Assembly: GCF_028649595.1 (NCBI RefSeq)
Contig: NZ_JAQSLK010000008.1
Location: 1 to 52,896, forward strand
DNA: 52,896 nucleotides
From: Campylobacter magnus
GTDB taxonomy: Bacteria > Campylobacterota > Campylobacteria > Campylobacterales > Campylobacteraceae
Direction: 5' to 3'
The notes under the pieces were generated by a model. It ran no database searches. It was given only the letters and a program-made list of their open reading frames with translations, and was not told the DNA's origin. Position numbers and translations under genes: made by a program. This document shows positions 8,818-16,087 of this stretch, piece after piece (position 1 is the stretch's first letter; each line of letters begins with the position of its first letter).

Positions 8818-8985
8818 AAAGTAAGGAATTTTTTTGAATACCCAGGGAATTTTAGTTTTTATTCTAGAGAATTCTAGTTTAGGGAATTCTCTTTGGGAAT
8901 TCTAAAATTCCTAGGCTTTTTGGGGGTTAGGGGGTATTTTTTATCTTAGGGAATTCTAAATTTAGCCTTGGGAATTTTAGAATTC
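8818..8985. repeat. Repeat-filled gap between convergent priA and tlyA
   Basis: It holds several GGGAATTCTA half-palindromes and, at 8917-8942, a G-rich 3' element (GGGGGTTAGGGGGTATTTT) oriented with priA. There is no open frame of note. Confidence 0.8.
8917..8942 (+). other. G-rich 3' element after priA
   Basis: GGGGGTTAGGGGGTATTTT flanked by T-runs on both sides, 100 bases past the priA stop on the coding strand, followed by a TTAGGGAATTCTA half-palindrome. Confidence 0.75.
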
Positions 8986-9696
8986 CTAAACTTTTAAGTG
9001 AAAAAATATTTCTTGATTGCCGTTTTTGCCTTTAATAGCGCAGTTTTCTTGCGCTAGTATTTTAAAGCCAAAATCAGCACAAAGCCTGTTAAAATCAGCT
9101 AGTGCTTCATTTATGGCTTTTTGGTCGCAAACCACGCCTTTTTTATCCCTTTTTGCCTTTAAACCTACTTCAAACTGAGGCTTAAAAAGCACGATTATTT
9201 CATCATTTGCAAGGGTTTTGATACAAGGCAGAACCAAGCTAAGCGGTATAAAGCTAAGATCAGCTGTGATGAGAGCAAAGCTCCCAGCACAATAAGTGCT
9301 AGCAAAGTCTCTAATATCCGTACTCTCACGGCAAATAATGCGAGGATCAGCCCTTAAAGAGCTATCAAGCTGTCCCTCGCCCACATCCACACACACCACA
9401 CTACTAGCACCACTCATAAGCAAAACCTGCGCAAAGCCACCAGTGCTTGAGCCTATATCAAGGGCGTTTTTGCCCTTTACGCTAATCTTTTGGCCCTCTA
9501 AAAAGCTCTTTAGCTTCAAAGCCCCACGACCTACGAAAATCTCGCCATCACAAGCAATTTCATTATCTAAGCTTAGATTTTGCGAGGGCTTTGAGATTAG
9601 CTCCCCGCCAGCAAAGATTTTTTGCGCTTTTATAAGCTCACTAGCTTTGTTTCTGCTGATATTTAAAACCTGTGCTACTCTTGCATCTGCTCTCAT
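8986..9696 (-). CDS. tlyA: TlyA-type rRNA 2'-O-methyltransferase
   Basis: 236 aa. An N-terminal S4-like RNA-binding part (ARVAQVLNISRNKASELI) is followed by a Rossmann methyltransferase with the SAM motif ALDIGSSTGGF near residue 79. TlyA enzymes methylate 16S and/or 23S rRNA ribose and can affect capreomycin sensitivity; in Campylobacter loss also affects fitness traits. Older annotations call it haemolysin A. The gene is last in the minus-strand rppH-to-tlyA run. Its ATG overlaps by four bases (ATGA) an open frame that looks like the former end of ligA; see the element between them. Confidence 0.92.
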   Translation of the reverse strand: MRADARVAQVLNISRNKASELIKAQKIFAGGELISKPSQNLSLDNEIACDGEIFVGRGALKLKSFLEGQKISVKGKNALDIGSSTGGFAQVLLMSGASSVVCVDVGEGQLDSSLRADPRIICRESTDIRDFASTYCAGSFALITADLSFIPLSLVLPCIKTLANDEIIVLFKPQFEVGLKAKRDKKGVVCDQKAINEALADFNRLCADFGFKILAQENCAIKGKNGNQEIFFHLKV

Positions 9697-9735
9697 TTTT
9701 GTCTTTTTTTCACTGGTTTTTGGTAAAAAATTCTA

Positions 9736-9764
9736 GAATTCTCCAAGCCCTCTAGCCACTCTTC
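9736..9764 (-). pseudogene. Duplicated fragment of the ligA 3' end
   Basis: Read on the minus strand this encodes EEWLEGLENS, nearly the same as the present LigA end EEWLESLENS at 9912-9950. The two DNA copies match at 27 of 29 bases. Here the frame continues through RIFYQKPVKKRQK to a TGA that overlaps the tlyA ATG (ATGA). The simplest reading is that this is the original ligA end and that the element between the copies split the genes. Confidence 0.75.
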
Positions 9765-9911
9765 GGCTGCGTCCACGGTAGTGGCTGGTGAAATTTCGTA
9801 CCGATTTTTCAAGGCAAAGCTGCAGAAAAACGGTGCGAAAGTTTCGCCAGAGCAGCTGGGCTGCGCAAGGCTTGCTGCACAAAAAGCATCCACGAACTGA
9901 GTCTATAAAAA
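9765..9911. mobile_element. Imperfect-palindrome element, copy A
   Basis: About 147 bp with an imperfect inverted repeat centred near 9817: ACCGATTTTTC at 9800-9810 pairs with GAAAAACGGT at 9825-9834, continued by GGTGAAATTTCGT against GCGAAAGTTTCGCC. It shares ordered blocks with copy B at 48.5 kb: GATTTTTCAAG, GCAGAAAAACGGTG, GCTGGGCTG and CCACGAACTGAG. It is bounded by the duplicated ligA tail. No transposase is present; a MITE-like or structured-RNA element is possible. Confidence 0.65.
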
Positions 9912-11891
9912 TCAAGAATTCTCCAAACTCTCTAGCCACTCTTCATTCACGATTTTTACACCTAGCTCATTAGCTTTTGCTAGCTTTGAGCCAGCTGCCT
10001 CTCCTGCTAGTAAAAAATCAGTCCTAGCAGAGACTGCGCTAGATACTTTTGCCCCAAGGGCTTCAAGTCTAGCTTTAATCGCCTCTCTTGGGCTTTTTAG
10101 CGTGCCAGTTATCACTACGCTTTTGCCATTTAACACAGCACCGCTAGTATCAAGCGCCTCAGGCAAAACTGGCTGTATAAAAGTAAGTAGCTCACGCACC
10201 TTACTCTCATTTACACGCACAAACTCCAAAAAGCTCTGCGCCATATTTTCCCCAAAGCCATCAAGGGCTATTAGCTCATCATAGCTAGCACTAAGCCACT
10301 CAGCCCCAAAGGCTCTAGCGATTTTTCTAGCTGCCACCTCGCCTATTAGCTCGCAGCCAAGCGAGGCTATAAAACGCTCCAAAGTAGGCGTTTTACTCTT
10401 TTGAATGCTTGATAAAATATTGTTTATTTTACGCTCTTTAAAGCCCTCTAACCCAGCAAAAGAGCTCTCATCTAGCCTATAAATATCAGCGATATGTCTT
10501 AGCCTGCCACTCTCATAAAGTAGAGTAATAATCGCAGCTCCAAGCCCATCAATATCCATGCATTTTTTGCTAGCAAAATATATTAACAAACCTAACTCAC
10601 GCTCTTTACACTCTAGATTTTGGCATTTTAAAATCGCCCCATCGCTAAAAAGCTCTGATCCACAGCACGGACACACGCTAGGCGGAGTTATATCCTTGCT
10701 TATTTCCTTGTTTATTTCGCCCCTGCGCAAAGAACCGGTTATCTTTGGTATAACATCGCCTGAGCGGATTATGCTGATAACATCGCCTATTTTTAGTCCA
10801 AGTCTTTTTATCTCGCCAGCATTGTGTAAAGTAGCGTTTGATACCATCGCACCATCTATATTTACAGGCTCAAGCACGCCCACAGGCGTAATAGCCCCAG
10901 TCCTGCCTACCTGCCAGATCACATCTTTTAGCGTAGTAGCAAGCTCAAGTGGCGGGAATTTATAAGCTACCATAAAGCGAGGGAATTTAACTGTATAGCC
11001 CATATTTTGCGCCAAATTTAGCTTATTTACACGCACGACCATGCCATCCATTAGCATTTCTTTTTGCTCTCTTGCATTTAGAAGCTCTTTGTAGGCTTTT
11101 TGTATCTCATCAAAGCCCACGCAAAGCTTACAAAAATCATCTCTTAAAAAGCCAAGCGAGCGCACAAACTCCATAATCTGCCAGTGTGTAGTGTAATTAA
11201 ACTCATTTTCTAGCGAGTTTTCACCCACGCCCCAAGGATAAAAGCGCAGTCTGCGAGAGCGAGCCACGCTGCTATCAAGCTGCCGAAGTGAGCCAGCGGC
11301 TGCGTTTCTAGGATTTGCTAGTGGTTTTAGCCCAGCGTCTAGCAAGCTTTTATTTACTTTTTCAAAATCAGCCTTTGTGATTACTACCTCGCCACGGATT
11401 TCTATGCGAGATTTATAGGCGATTTGCTGAGGGATAGAGGCTATGACTTTTGCGTTGTGAGTTACATTTTCGCCTATTTTACCATCGCCTCTGGTGGCAG
11501 CTTTGATTAGCTTGCCATCTTCGTAGAGTAGATTTAGGCTCGCACCATCAAACTTTGGTTCTACAAAAAGCTCTAAATCAGCCTTGCTCCCACGCTCTAG
11601 CCACTCTTTTAGCTCACTAGAATTAAAAATATCCTCCATTGACCACATAGGCGCAATATGAGCTGATTTCTCAAAGCTTTCTAGCACCTCGCCACCTACT
11701 TTTATGCTAGGGCTATCTGGGCTTATTAAAAGCGGATTTTGCTCTTCAAATTCTAGAATTCTGTGATATAGCTCGTCATACTCAGCGTCAGTTGCAAGCG
11801 GGGCATCATCTGTATAATACGCCTTTGCCCACTTTTTTAGCGTGCTAATAGCTTCTAAATAATCTTTTTCGCTCATCTCTTTTTCGCTCAT
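9912..11891 (-). CDS. ligA: NAD-dependent DNA ligase
   Basis: 659 aa, full length. It seals nicks in replication and repair using NAD+. Domains in order: Ia, adenylation domain with the KFDG active site (Lys113), OB fold, zinc finger with CPCCGSELF and CQNLEC, helix-hairpin-helix repeats, and a C-terminal BRCT domain ending EEWLESLENS. A palindrome-type word is translated in frame as RILEFEE near residue 44. The start is the first of two ATGs in a small duplication (ATGAGCGAAAAAG twice), preceded by AAGGGG. It sits 12 bases after folP. The 3' end appears to have been rebuilt by the adjacent repeat element. Confidence 0.97.
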   Translation of the reverse strand: MSEKEMSEKDYLEAISTLKKWAKAYYTDDAPLATDAEYDELYHRILEFEEQNPLLISPDSPSIKVGGEVLESFEKSAHIAPMWSMEDIFNSSELKEWLERGSKADLELFVEPKFDGASLNLLYEDGKLIKAATRGDGKIGENVTHNAKVIASIPQQIAYKSRIEIRGEVVITKADFEKVNKSLLDAGLKPLANPRNAAAGSLRQLDSSVARSRRLRFYPWGVGENSLENEFNYTTHWQIMEFVRSLGFLRDDFCKLCVGFDEIQKAYKELLNAREQKEMLMDGMVVRVNKLNLAQNMGYTVKFPRFMVAYKFPPLELATTLKDVIWQVGRTGAITPVGVLEPVNIDGAMVSNATLHNAGEIKRLGLKIGDVISIIRSGDVIPKITGSLRRGEINKEISKDITPPSVCPCCGSELFSDGAILKCQNLECKERELGLLIYFASKKCMDIDGLGAAIITLLYESGRLRHIADIYRLDESSFAGLEGFKERKINNILSSIQKSKTPTLERFIASLGCELIGEVAARKIARAFGAEWLSASYDELIALDGFGENMAQSFLEFVRVNESKVRELLTFIQPVLPEALDTSGAVLNGKSVVITGTLKSPREAIKARLEALGAKVSSAVSARTDFLLAGEAAGSKLAKANELGVKIVNEEWLESLENS

Positions 11892-11903
11892 CTTTGCCCC
11901 TTT

Positions 11904-13040
11904 TTAAAGTGCTTTGTAGGCACTATGCAGCGCTAAAAGCTGAGCATGTTCTAAGCTGTCATGAACTCTAATTATACTAGCTCCATTTTCTATGGCTTTT
12001 TGGTGTAAAAATAAAGTGCCAGCAAGGCGGTTTTCTACGCTGCTTGGATGGTAGGCGTTTATTATGCTTTTGCGGCTTGCCCCAACTAGCAGCTCACAGC
12101 CAAAGCGCAAAAAATGCTCTAAGTTTTTTATAAGCACCAGTCCTTGCTCATGACTTTTGCCAAAGCCTATACCGATATCTAAGATGATATTTTCTCGCTT
12201 TAAGCCTACATTTTCGCATTCTTTGATTTTTCTTTCAAAAAACTCATCAACAAGCTCTATTATATCGCCATTTACAGGCTCTGAGCTACCTTTTATGCCG
12301 CCATGCATAAGGCAGTATTTTGCGCCGTACTCGCTAGCAATTTTAGCAAGGGCAGGATTTGCGCTTATATCATTTAGCAAAGTTATGCCGTTTTCTAGTG
12401 CGTATTTAGCGCAGTTTTCATCAAAGGTGTCTATGCTAAGTTTTGCTTTTTTAGCAATATTTGAGCTTTTTAGTATATCAACTGCTGATTTTACACGCTC
12501 AAACTCAGCTCTAGCACCGATATACACGCTATCAGGGCGAGTGCTAGCAGCGCCTATATCAAGCCAAGAAGCACCACTTTCTATCATCTGGGAAGCCCTA
12601 TTTGCTATGCTTTTTTCATCCACACGGCTTTTAGGATTAAAGCTATCATCTGTCATATTTAGCACACCCATTATTTCAGGGCTTGGAGAGATTTTTGTAT
12701 TTGGGAATTCTAGTTTTAGATAGCGTGAGAGCTCTTTTAGCCCAAAGTCTTGTAAGGCTTCTTTTTTCTCTAAACTTTTTAGCTGTTTTTCATTTGCTAT
12801 TAGCACCGCTTGGCTTAACTCTTTGCCACCAAGTATCGCGTTTTCTGGGCTTAGTACCTCAGCACCGCAGCTTAGAGCATCTTGTTTTAGGATATTTATA
12901 GCAGCTAAGCTTATTTCTTTTATAAGAAAAAAGTGTAGTTCTTTTTTCTCGCTCATTATTTTCTTGCCCATTTTATGGACTTTTAGCTTAGCGCAAAGTG
13001 CGTTAAAATCGCTTTTTGCTGAGATTTTTTGGATTTTCAT
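11904..13040 (-). CDS. folP: Dihydropteroate synthase
   Basis: Condenses 6-hydroxymethyl-dihydropterin diphosphate with p-aminobenzoate in folate synthesis, and is the sulfonamide target. 378 aa, longer than the usual 280 because of an N-terminal extension of about 110 residues that, as I recall, is typical of Campylobacterota FolP. The catalytic part starts at IMGVLNMTDDSFN, with the SIDTF and GFGKS motifs. RBS AAGG lies before the ATG. It is separated from holB upstream by a 15-bp palindrome array. A half-palindrome is translated as KLEFPNTK. Confidence 0.93.
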   Translation of the reverse strand: MKIQKISAKSDFNALCAKLKVHKMGKKIMSEKKELHFFLIKEISLAAINILKQDALSCGAEVLSPENAILGGKELSQAVLIANEKQLKSLEKKEALQDFGLKELSRYLKLEFPNTKISPSPEIMGVLNMTDDSFNPKSRVDEKSIANRASQMIESGASWLDIGAASTRPDSVYIGARAEFERVKSAVDILKSSNIAKKAKLSIDTFDENCAKYALENGITLLNDISANPALAKIASEYGAKYCLMHGGIKGSSEPVNGDIIELVDEFFERKIKECENVGLKRENIILDIGIGFGKSHEQGLVLIKNLEHFLRFGCELLVGASRKSIINAYHPSSVENRLAGTLFLHQKAIENGASIIRVHDSLEHAQLLALHSAYKAL

Positions 13041-13156
13041 TTTTTTACCTTATTTAGTTTTTTAGGCCTTAGGAATTCTAGAATTCCTAAATCTAGAATT
13101 CCTAAATCTAGAATTCCCTAAATCTAGAATTCCCAAATCTAGAATTCCTATGATAA
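13041..13156. repeat. 15-bp tandem palindrome array between holB and folP
   Basis: The central CTAG of successive copies starts at 13078, 13093, 13108, 13124 and 13139, a 15-16 bp period of TCTAGAATTCCTAAA. The array lies inside the co-directional minus-strand gene run, so it should be transcribed. Confidence 0.9.
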
Positions 13157-13765
13157 TCAGCGTTTGCTTTTTTTCATCAAAAGCAGCAGTAAGGGCGTAA
13201 GAACATACTCAGGCGAAGTATTTAAAGCACTGATATAACTAAGCTTTTTAAAATACTCTAGCTCATCCGCGCTAAAAACAAACCCACTATCAAGCGCATC
13301 GCAAATGATATCACCAACTAGCTTTGAGAGTTCTAGGGCACTTAGCTTGCCATTTTCTTTAAGCTCTTTTTGGGTTTTTACAAACTCACTCAGGCTTTTT
13401 AGATCAATGCGCCACAAATCAAGCCCATGCTCACACCTGCCTTTTGCCCTGCTTCGCACCTCTAGCATGAGCCTTGAGCGCACGGTAGGCAAAAGCGTAT
13501 TTTTGCTAGGGACAATGAGAGTAAAAACTATATTTTTTGGCGGTTCTTCAAGTATTTTTAGCAAAGAGTTTTGAACCTCAGCACCTAGCTTTTTAGCCAT
13601 GATTACTATGTTTTTTTGCTCATACTCGGCGATGTAGGCCTCGGCTATCACGTCCTTAGCATCATCAAGTAGCATATTCTCATACTCAAAAATACGCGCA
13701 TTTTTACCATCAAACTCGTCTTTTATGCTCTCAAAATCACTTGAAATAATAATTTTATTTTGCAT
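13157..13765 (-). CDS. holB: DNA polymerase III delta prime subunit
   Basis: 202 aa. This is the short Campylobacterota form of the clamp-loader delta-prime subunit. The key landmark is NSLLKILEEPPKNIVFTLI (residues 66-84), the conserved clamp-loader helix, followed by LLPTVRSR, the SRC-type region. It lacks a Walker A motif, as expected for delta prime. It abuts hobA with no gap (TAA then ATG), suggesting coupled translation. Confidence 0.88.
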   Translation of the reverse strand: MQNKIIISSDFESIKDEFDGKNARIFEYENMLLDDAKDVIAEAYIAEYEQKNIVIMAKKLGAEVQNSLLKILEEPPKNIVFTLIVPSKNTLLPTVRSRLMLEVRSRAKGRCEHGLDLWRIDLKSLSEFVKTQKELKENGKLSALELSKLVGDIICDALDSGFVFSADELEYFKKLSYISALNTSPEYVLTPLLLLLMKKSKR

Positions 13766-14317
13766 TTAAAGAGTGATTTTACCCAAAATTACTTCGCTTA
13801 AACTCATATCAAAAAGCCTAAAAAGCGCAAGTATTTTGATATCTAATAAAGGATCGTTTTTCTCTAGACAAAAGGCGTTTTGGGCTTGTTCGCCAAAAAG
13901 CCACATATAGCTATTTTGATGGCTTTTTGCAATAAGGCTTAGTTTTGAACTACCCTTGCCTATGTAGAAATACACAAAGTTATTGCCAAAGCTGATATTT
14001 AGCATATCATCTAGCAAAGCCATCTCACTCTCATCAAGCACGCTAGTATCAATGCGTGGATATAAAGAGCGCAGTGGCACTACTGGGATTAGCGGACGGG
14101 TTTTGCTAGGGGTGTTGATGTTTTTGATAAAATACTCTTCAAACCAGCTATACTCATCATCACAGACTAACACTATACTAGCACCATCTAAAAAATACCC
14201 AAGCTTGCTTGAAAGCAGACTAGCCCACGCCACGCGTTGTTCTTCAAGCCAGTTCATGATAATACCCTCAAACTCAGCACCCCTAATAGCACCAAGCGTC
14301 CAGCTAATAAGATCCAT
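13766..14317 (-). CDS. hobA: DnaA-associating initiation factor HobA
   Basis: 183 aa. HobA is a Campylobacterota-specific protein that tetramerises and binds the N-terminal domain of DnaA to help assemble the initiation complex at oriC, a role like that of DiaA in E. coli. Recognition rests on the overall sequence (WTLGAIRGAEFEGIIMNWLE, then PLIPVVPLRSLYP) and its location between lysC and holB, the same order as in C. jejuni. It follows lysC by 11 bases. Confidence 0.9.
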   Translation of the reverse strand: MDLISWTLGAIRGAEFEGIIMNWLEEQRVAWASLLSSKLGYFLDGASIVLVCDDEYSWFEEYFIKNINTPSKTRPLIPVVPLRSLYPRIDTSVLDESEMALLDDMLNISFGNNFVYFYIGKGSSKLSLIAKSHQNSYMWLFGEQAQNAFCLEKNDPLLDIKILALFRLFDMSLSEVILGKITL

Positions 14318-14328
14318 TTTTAAAGCTT

Positions 14329-14802
14329 TTAGGCGTCTAGTTTGTAGGCTTTGTGTAAGGCTCGCACTGCTAGCTCGCCGTATTTTGCAGCTACTATGAT
14401 AGAGATTTTTATCTCGCTAGTTGAGATCATTTCTATATTTATGCCCTCAGCTGCTAGTGTGCTAAATGCCACGCTTGCTACGCCAGAGTGGCTTTTCATA
14501 CCAACGCCAACTATGCTTACTTTTACCACATCGCTATCAAACTCCACGCTTGAAGCGTATTTTTCTACCACAGCCCTTGCGCTATCTACTTCGTTTTGCG
14601 GGACTGTAAAGCCTAGATTTGTAGTGCCGTCTTTTTGCCCTGCGTTTTGGATGATCATATCTACATTTATGTTTTTATCGGCTAGGGCTTTAAAGATTTC
14701 AGCTGAAGTGCCAGGCCTGTCTAAAACACTTCTCATAGTTACTCTTGCTTGATTTTTATCAAGCGCAATTCCGCTTATTACTACATCTTCCATATTTGTC
14801 AT
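14329..14802 (-). CDS. Possible internal-start beta subunit of aspartate kinase
   Basis: In frame inside lysC, ATG (14802-14800) is preceded by AGGAG (complement at 14811-14815) with eight bases between. The product would be 157 aa, starting MTNMEDVVISG and covering both ACT domains. Alpha2-beta2 aspartate kinases in Bacillus, Corynebacterium and others make their beta subunit this way. Whether this one is used is not known. Confidence 0.45.
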   Translation of the reverse strand: MTNMEDVVISGIALDKNQARVTMRSVLDRPGTSAEIFKALADKNINVDMIIQNAGQKDGTTNLGFTVPQNEVDSARAVVEKYASSVEFDSDVVKVSIVGVGMKSHSGVASVAFSTLAAEGINIEMISTSEIKISIIVAAKYGELAVRALHKAYKLDA

Positions 14803-15537
14803 ATTTTCTTCTCCTGTGATTAGTGTACCTTCATTGTGATTAAAGCTTGAGCGTGTTACTAGATTTACATTTAGCTTTTTAGCAAGCTCTACGCTACGAT
14901 TTTGTAATACCTTTGCGCCCATGCTAGCAAGCTCTAGCATTTCATCGTAGCTAATTTTTTCTAGCTTTTTAGCATTTGGTTCTATGCGTGGATCAGTGGT
15001 GTAGACGCCATCTACATCAGTATATATCTCGCATAAATCAGCCTTTAAAGCCCCGGCAATTGCCACTGCACTTAGATCTGAGCCACCTCTGCCTAGCGTG
15101 GTTACTTGACCGTGTTCATTTACACCTTGAAAGCCAGCTATTACTACGATTTTGCCATCTTTTAGGGCTTCGTCAATGTTTTTTGTATCTATGCTTTTTA
15201 TGCGTGCTTTTGTAGCACTAGTATCAGTGGTGATCCCTGCGCCTCTGCCGCTTAGGCTGATTGCTGGATAGCCCTTTGCGTTTAGTGCGATTGAGAGCAG
15301 AGCTGATGTTACGCGCTCACCAGAGCTTAAAAGCATATCCATATCTCTATCTTGTGGAGCGTTTTTAGCAAAGTACTCAGCGTATTCTATAAGCTGATTT
15401 GTAACCCCACTCATAGCTGAGACTACGACTACTAGGTCGTTGCCTGCCTTTTTATTTTCTATTACTCTTTTAGCAACTTCATCAATGCGCTCTAGCGTAC
15501 CTACGCTTGTGCCACCGTATTTTTGAACTATTAGCAT
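14329..15537 (-). CDS. lysC: Aspartate kinase
   Basis: 402 aa. Phosphorylates aspartate, the first step towards lysine, diaminopimelate, methionine and threonine. The N-terminal kinase domain begins MLIVQKYGGTSVG and contains TTLGRGGSDLSA; the C-terminal part has two ACT domains for feedback control. The ATG overlaps the rppH stop by one base (TAATG), with AAAGGA upstream. An internal ATG at 14802 has a strong AGGAG eight bases before it and would give a 157-aa regulatory subunit; see the separate entry. Confidence 0.96.
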   Translation of the reverse strand: MLIVQKYGGTSVGTLERIDEVAKRVIENKKAGNDLVVVVSAMSGVTNQLIEYAEYFAKNAPQDRDMDMLLSSGERVTSALLSIALNAKGYPAISLSGRGAGITTDTSATKARIKSIDTKNIDEALKDGKIVVIAGFQGVNEHGQVTTLGRGGSDLSAVAIAGALKADLCEIYTDVDGVYTTDPRIEPNAKKLEKISYDEMLELASMGAKVLQNRSVELAKKLNVNLVTRSSFNHNEGTLITGEENMTNMEDVVISGIALDKNQARVTMRSVLDRPGTSAEIFKALADKNINVDMIIQNAGQKDGTTNLGFTVPQNEVDSARAVVEKYASSVEFDSDVVKVSIVGVGMKSHSGVASVAFSTLAAEGINIEMISTSEIKISIIVAAKYGELAVRALHKAYKLDA

Positions 15538-16004
15538 TATAGATATCCTTTCTCTTTAAAGTGTTTTATAACCTTGCTATAAACTTCTTTTTTAAAGTGC
15601 GTTACCACTCTCATTAGCTCATTTACATTTATAAATTTATAGTCATCAAACTCTGGTTTTTTGGTATTTATATCTATTTTGGCATCGCCTTTTAGTCTAG
15701 CTAGAAAATACTTTTGGCTCTGCCCCCAGTATGGTGCCATTTTTTTTCTAGCGTGTTCTGGAAAATCATAGCTTAGCCACTGGGGATACTCAGCTATGAT
15801 TTCTACTTTGTTTGTGCCGATTTCTTCTTCAAGCTCACGAAATAGCGCATCTCGTGGCGTCTCGCCATCATCTATGCCACCTTGGGGAAACTGCCAAGCA
15901 CCCTTTATATCGCTGCGTTGTGCTACTAGCACTTTACAATCAAAAGGATAAGTCGGCGCAAGCACGATAATAGCTACATTTGGACGATATTTCTTTTCTT
16001 GCAT
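15537..16004 (-). CDS. rppH: RNA pyrophosphohydrolase (Nudix)
   Basis: 155 aa. Removes pyrophosphate from the 5' end of mRNA, starting decay. The Nudix box GGIDDGETPRDALFRELEEE is at about residues 42-61, with the REL-EE-G core. It opens the run rppH-lysC-hobA-holB-folP-ligA-tlyA. AAGG precedes the ATG. A perfect DnaA box (TTATCCACA on the minus strand) lies 11 bases upstream of the start, between the divergent rppH and hemW genes. Confidence 0.93.
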   Translation of the reverse strand: MQEKKYRPNVAIIVLAPTYPFDCKVLVAQRSDIKGAWQFPQGGIDDGETPRDALFRELEEEIGTNKVEIIAEYPQWLSYDFPEHARKKMAPYWGQSQKYFLARLKGDAKIDINTKKPEFDDYKFINVNELMRVVTHFKKEVYSKVIKHFKEKGYL

Positions 16005-16014
16005 CTGCCTTGCC

Positions 16015-16023
16015 TGTGGATAA
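16015..16023 (-). promoter_or_regulatory. DnaA box upstream of rppH-lysC-hobA
   Basis: A perfect TTATCCACA on the minus strand, 11 bases before the rppH ATG in the divergent gap with hemW. It is a single site, so chance is possible, but the operon it fronts encodes the DnaA partner HobA and a clamp-loader subunit. Confidence 0.4.
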
Positions 16024-16075
16024 AAAATTTTGCGATTTTAGCCAAAAAGCCTTTAAATTTTTATAAATTTTGAGC

Positions 16076-16081
16076 TATAAT
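16076..16081 (+). promoter_or_regulatory. -10 box of hemW, leaderless start likely
   Basis: gcTATAAT ends only six bases before the ATG at 16088. Transcription would start at or within a base or two of the A of ATG, so the mRNA would be leaderless. No Shine-Dalgarno sequence is visible. Confidence 0.55.
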
Positions 16082-16087
16082 TTTAGC

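Noticed and set aside
9693-9939. Two overlapping minus-strand frames (66 and 68 codons) between tlyA and ligA
   Set aside because: They start within the palindromic element and have no ribosome site. Their only meaningful part is the duplicated ligA tail, which is reported separately.
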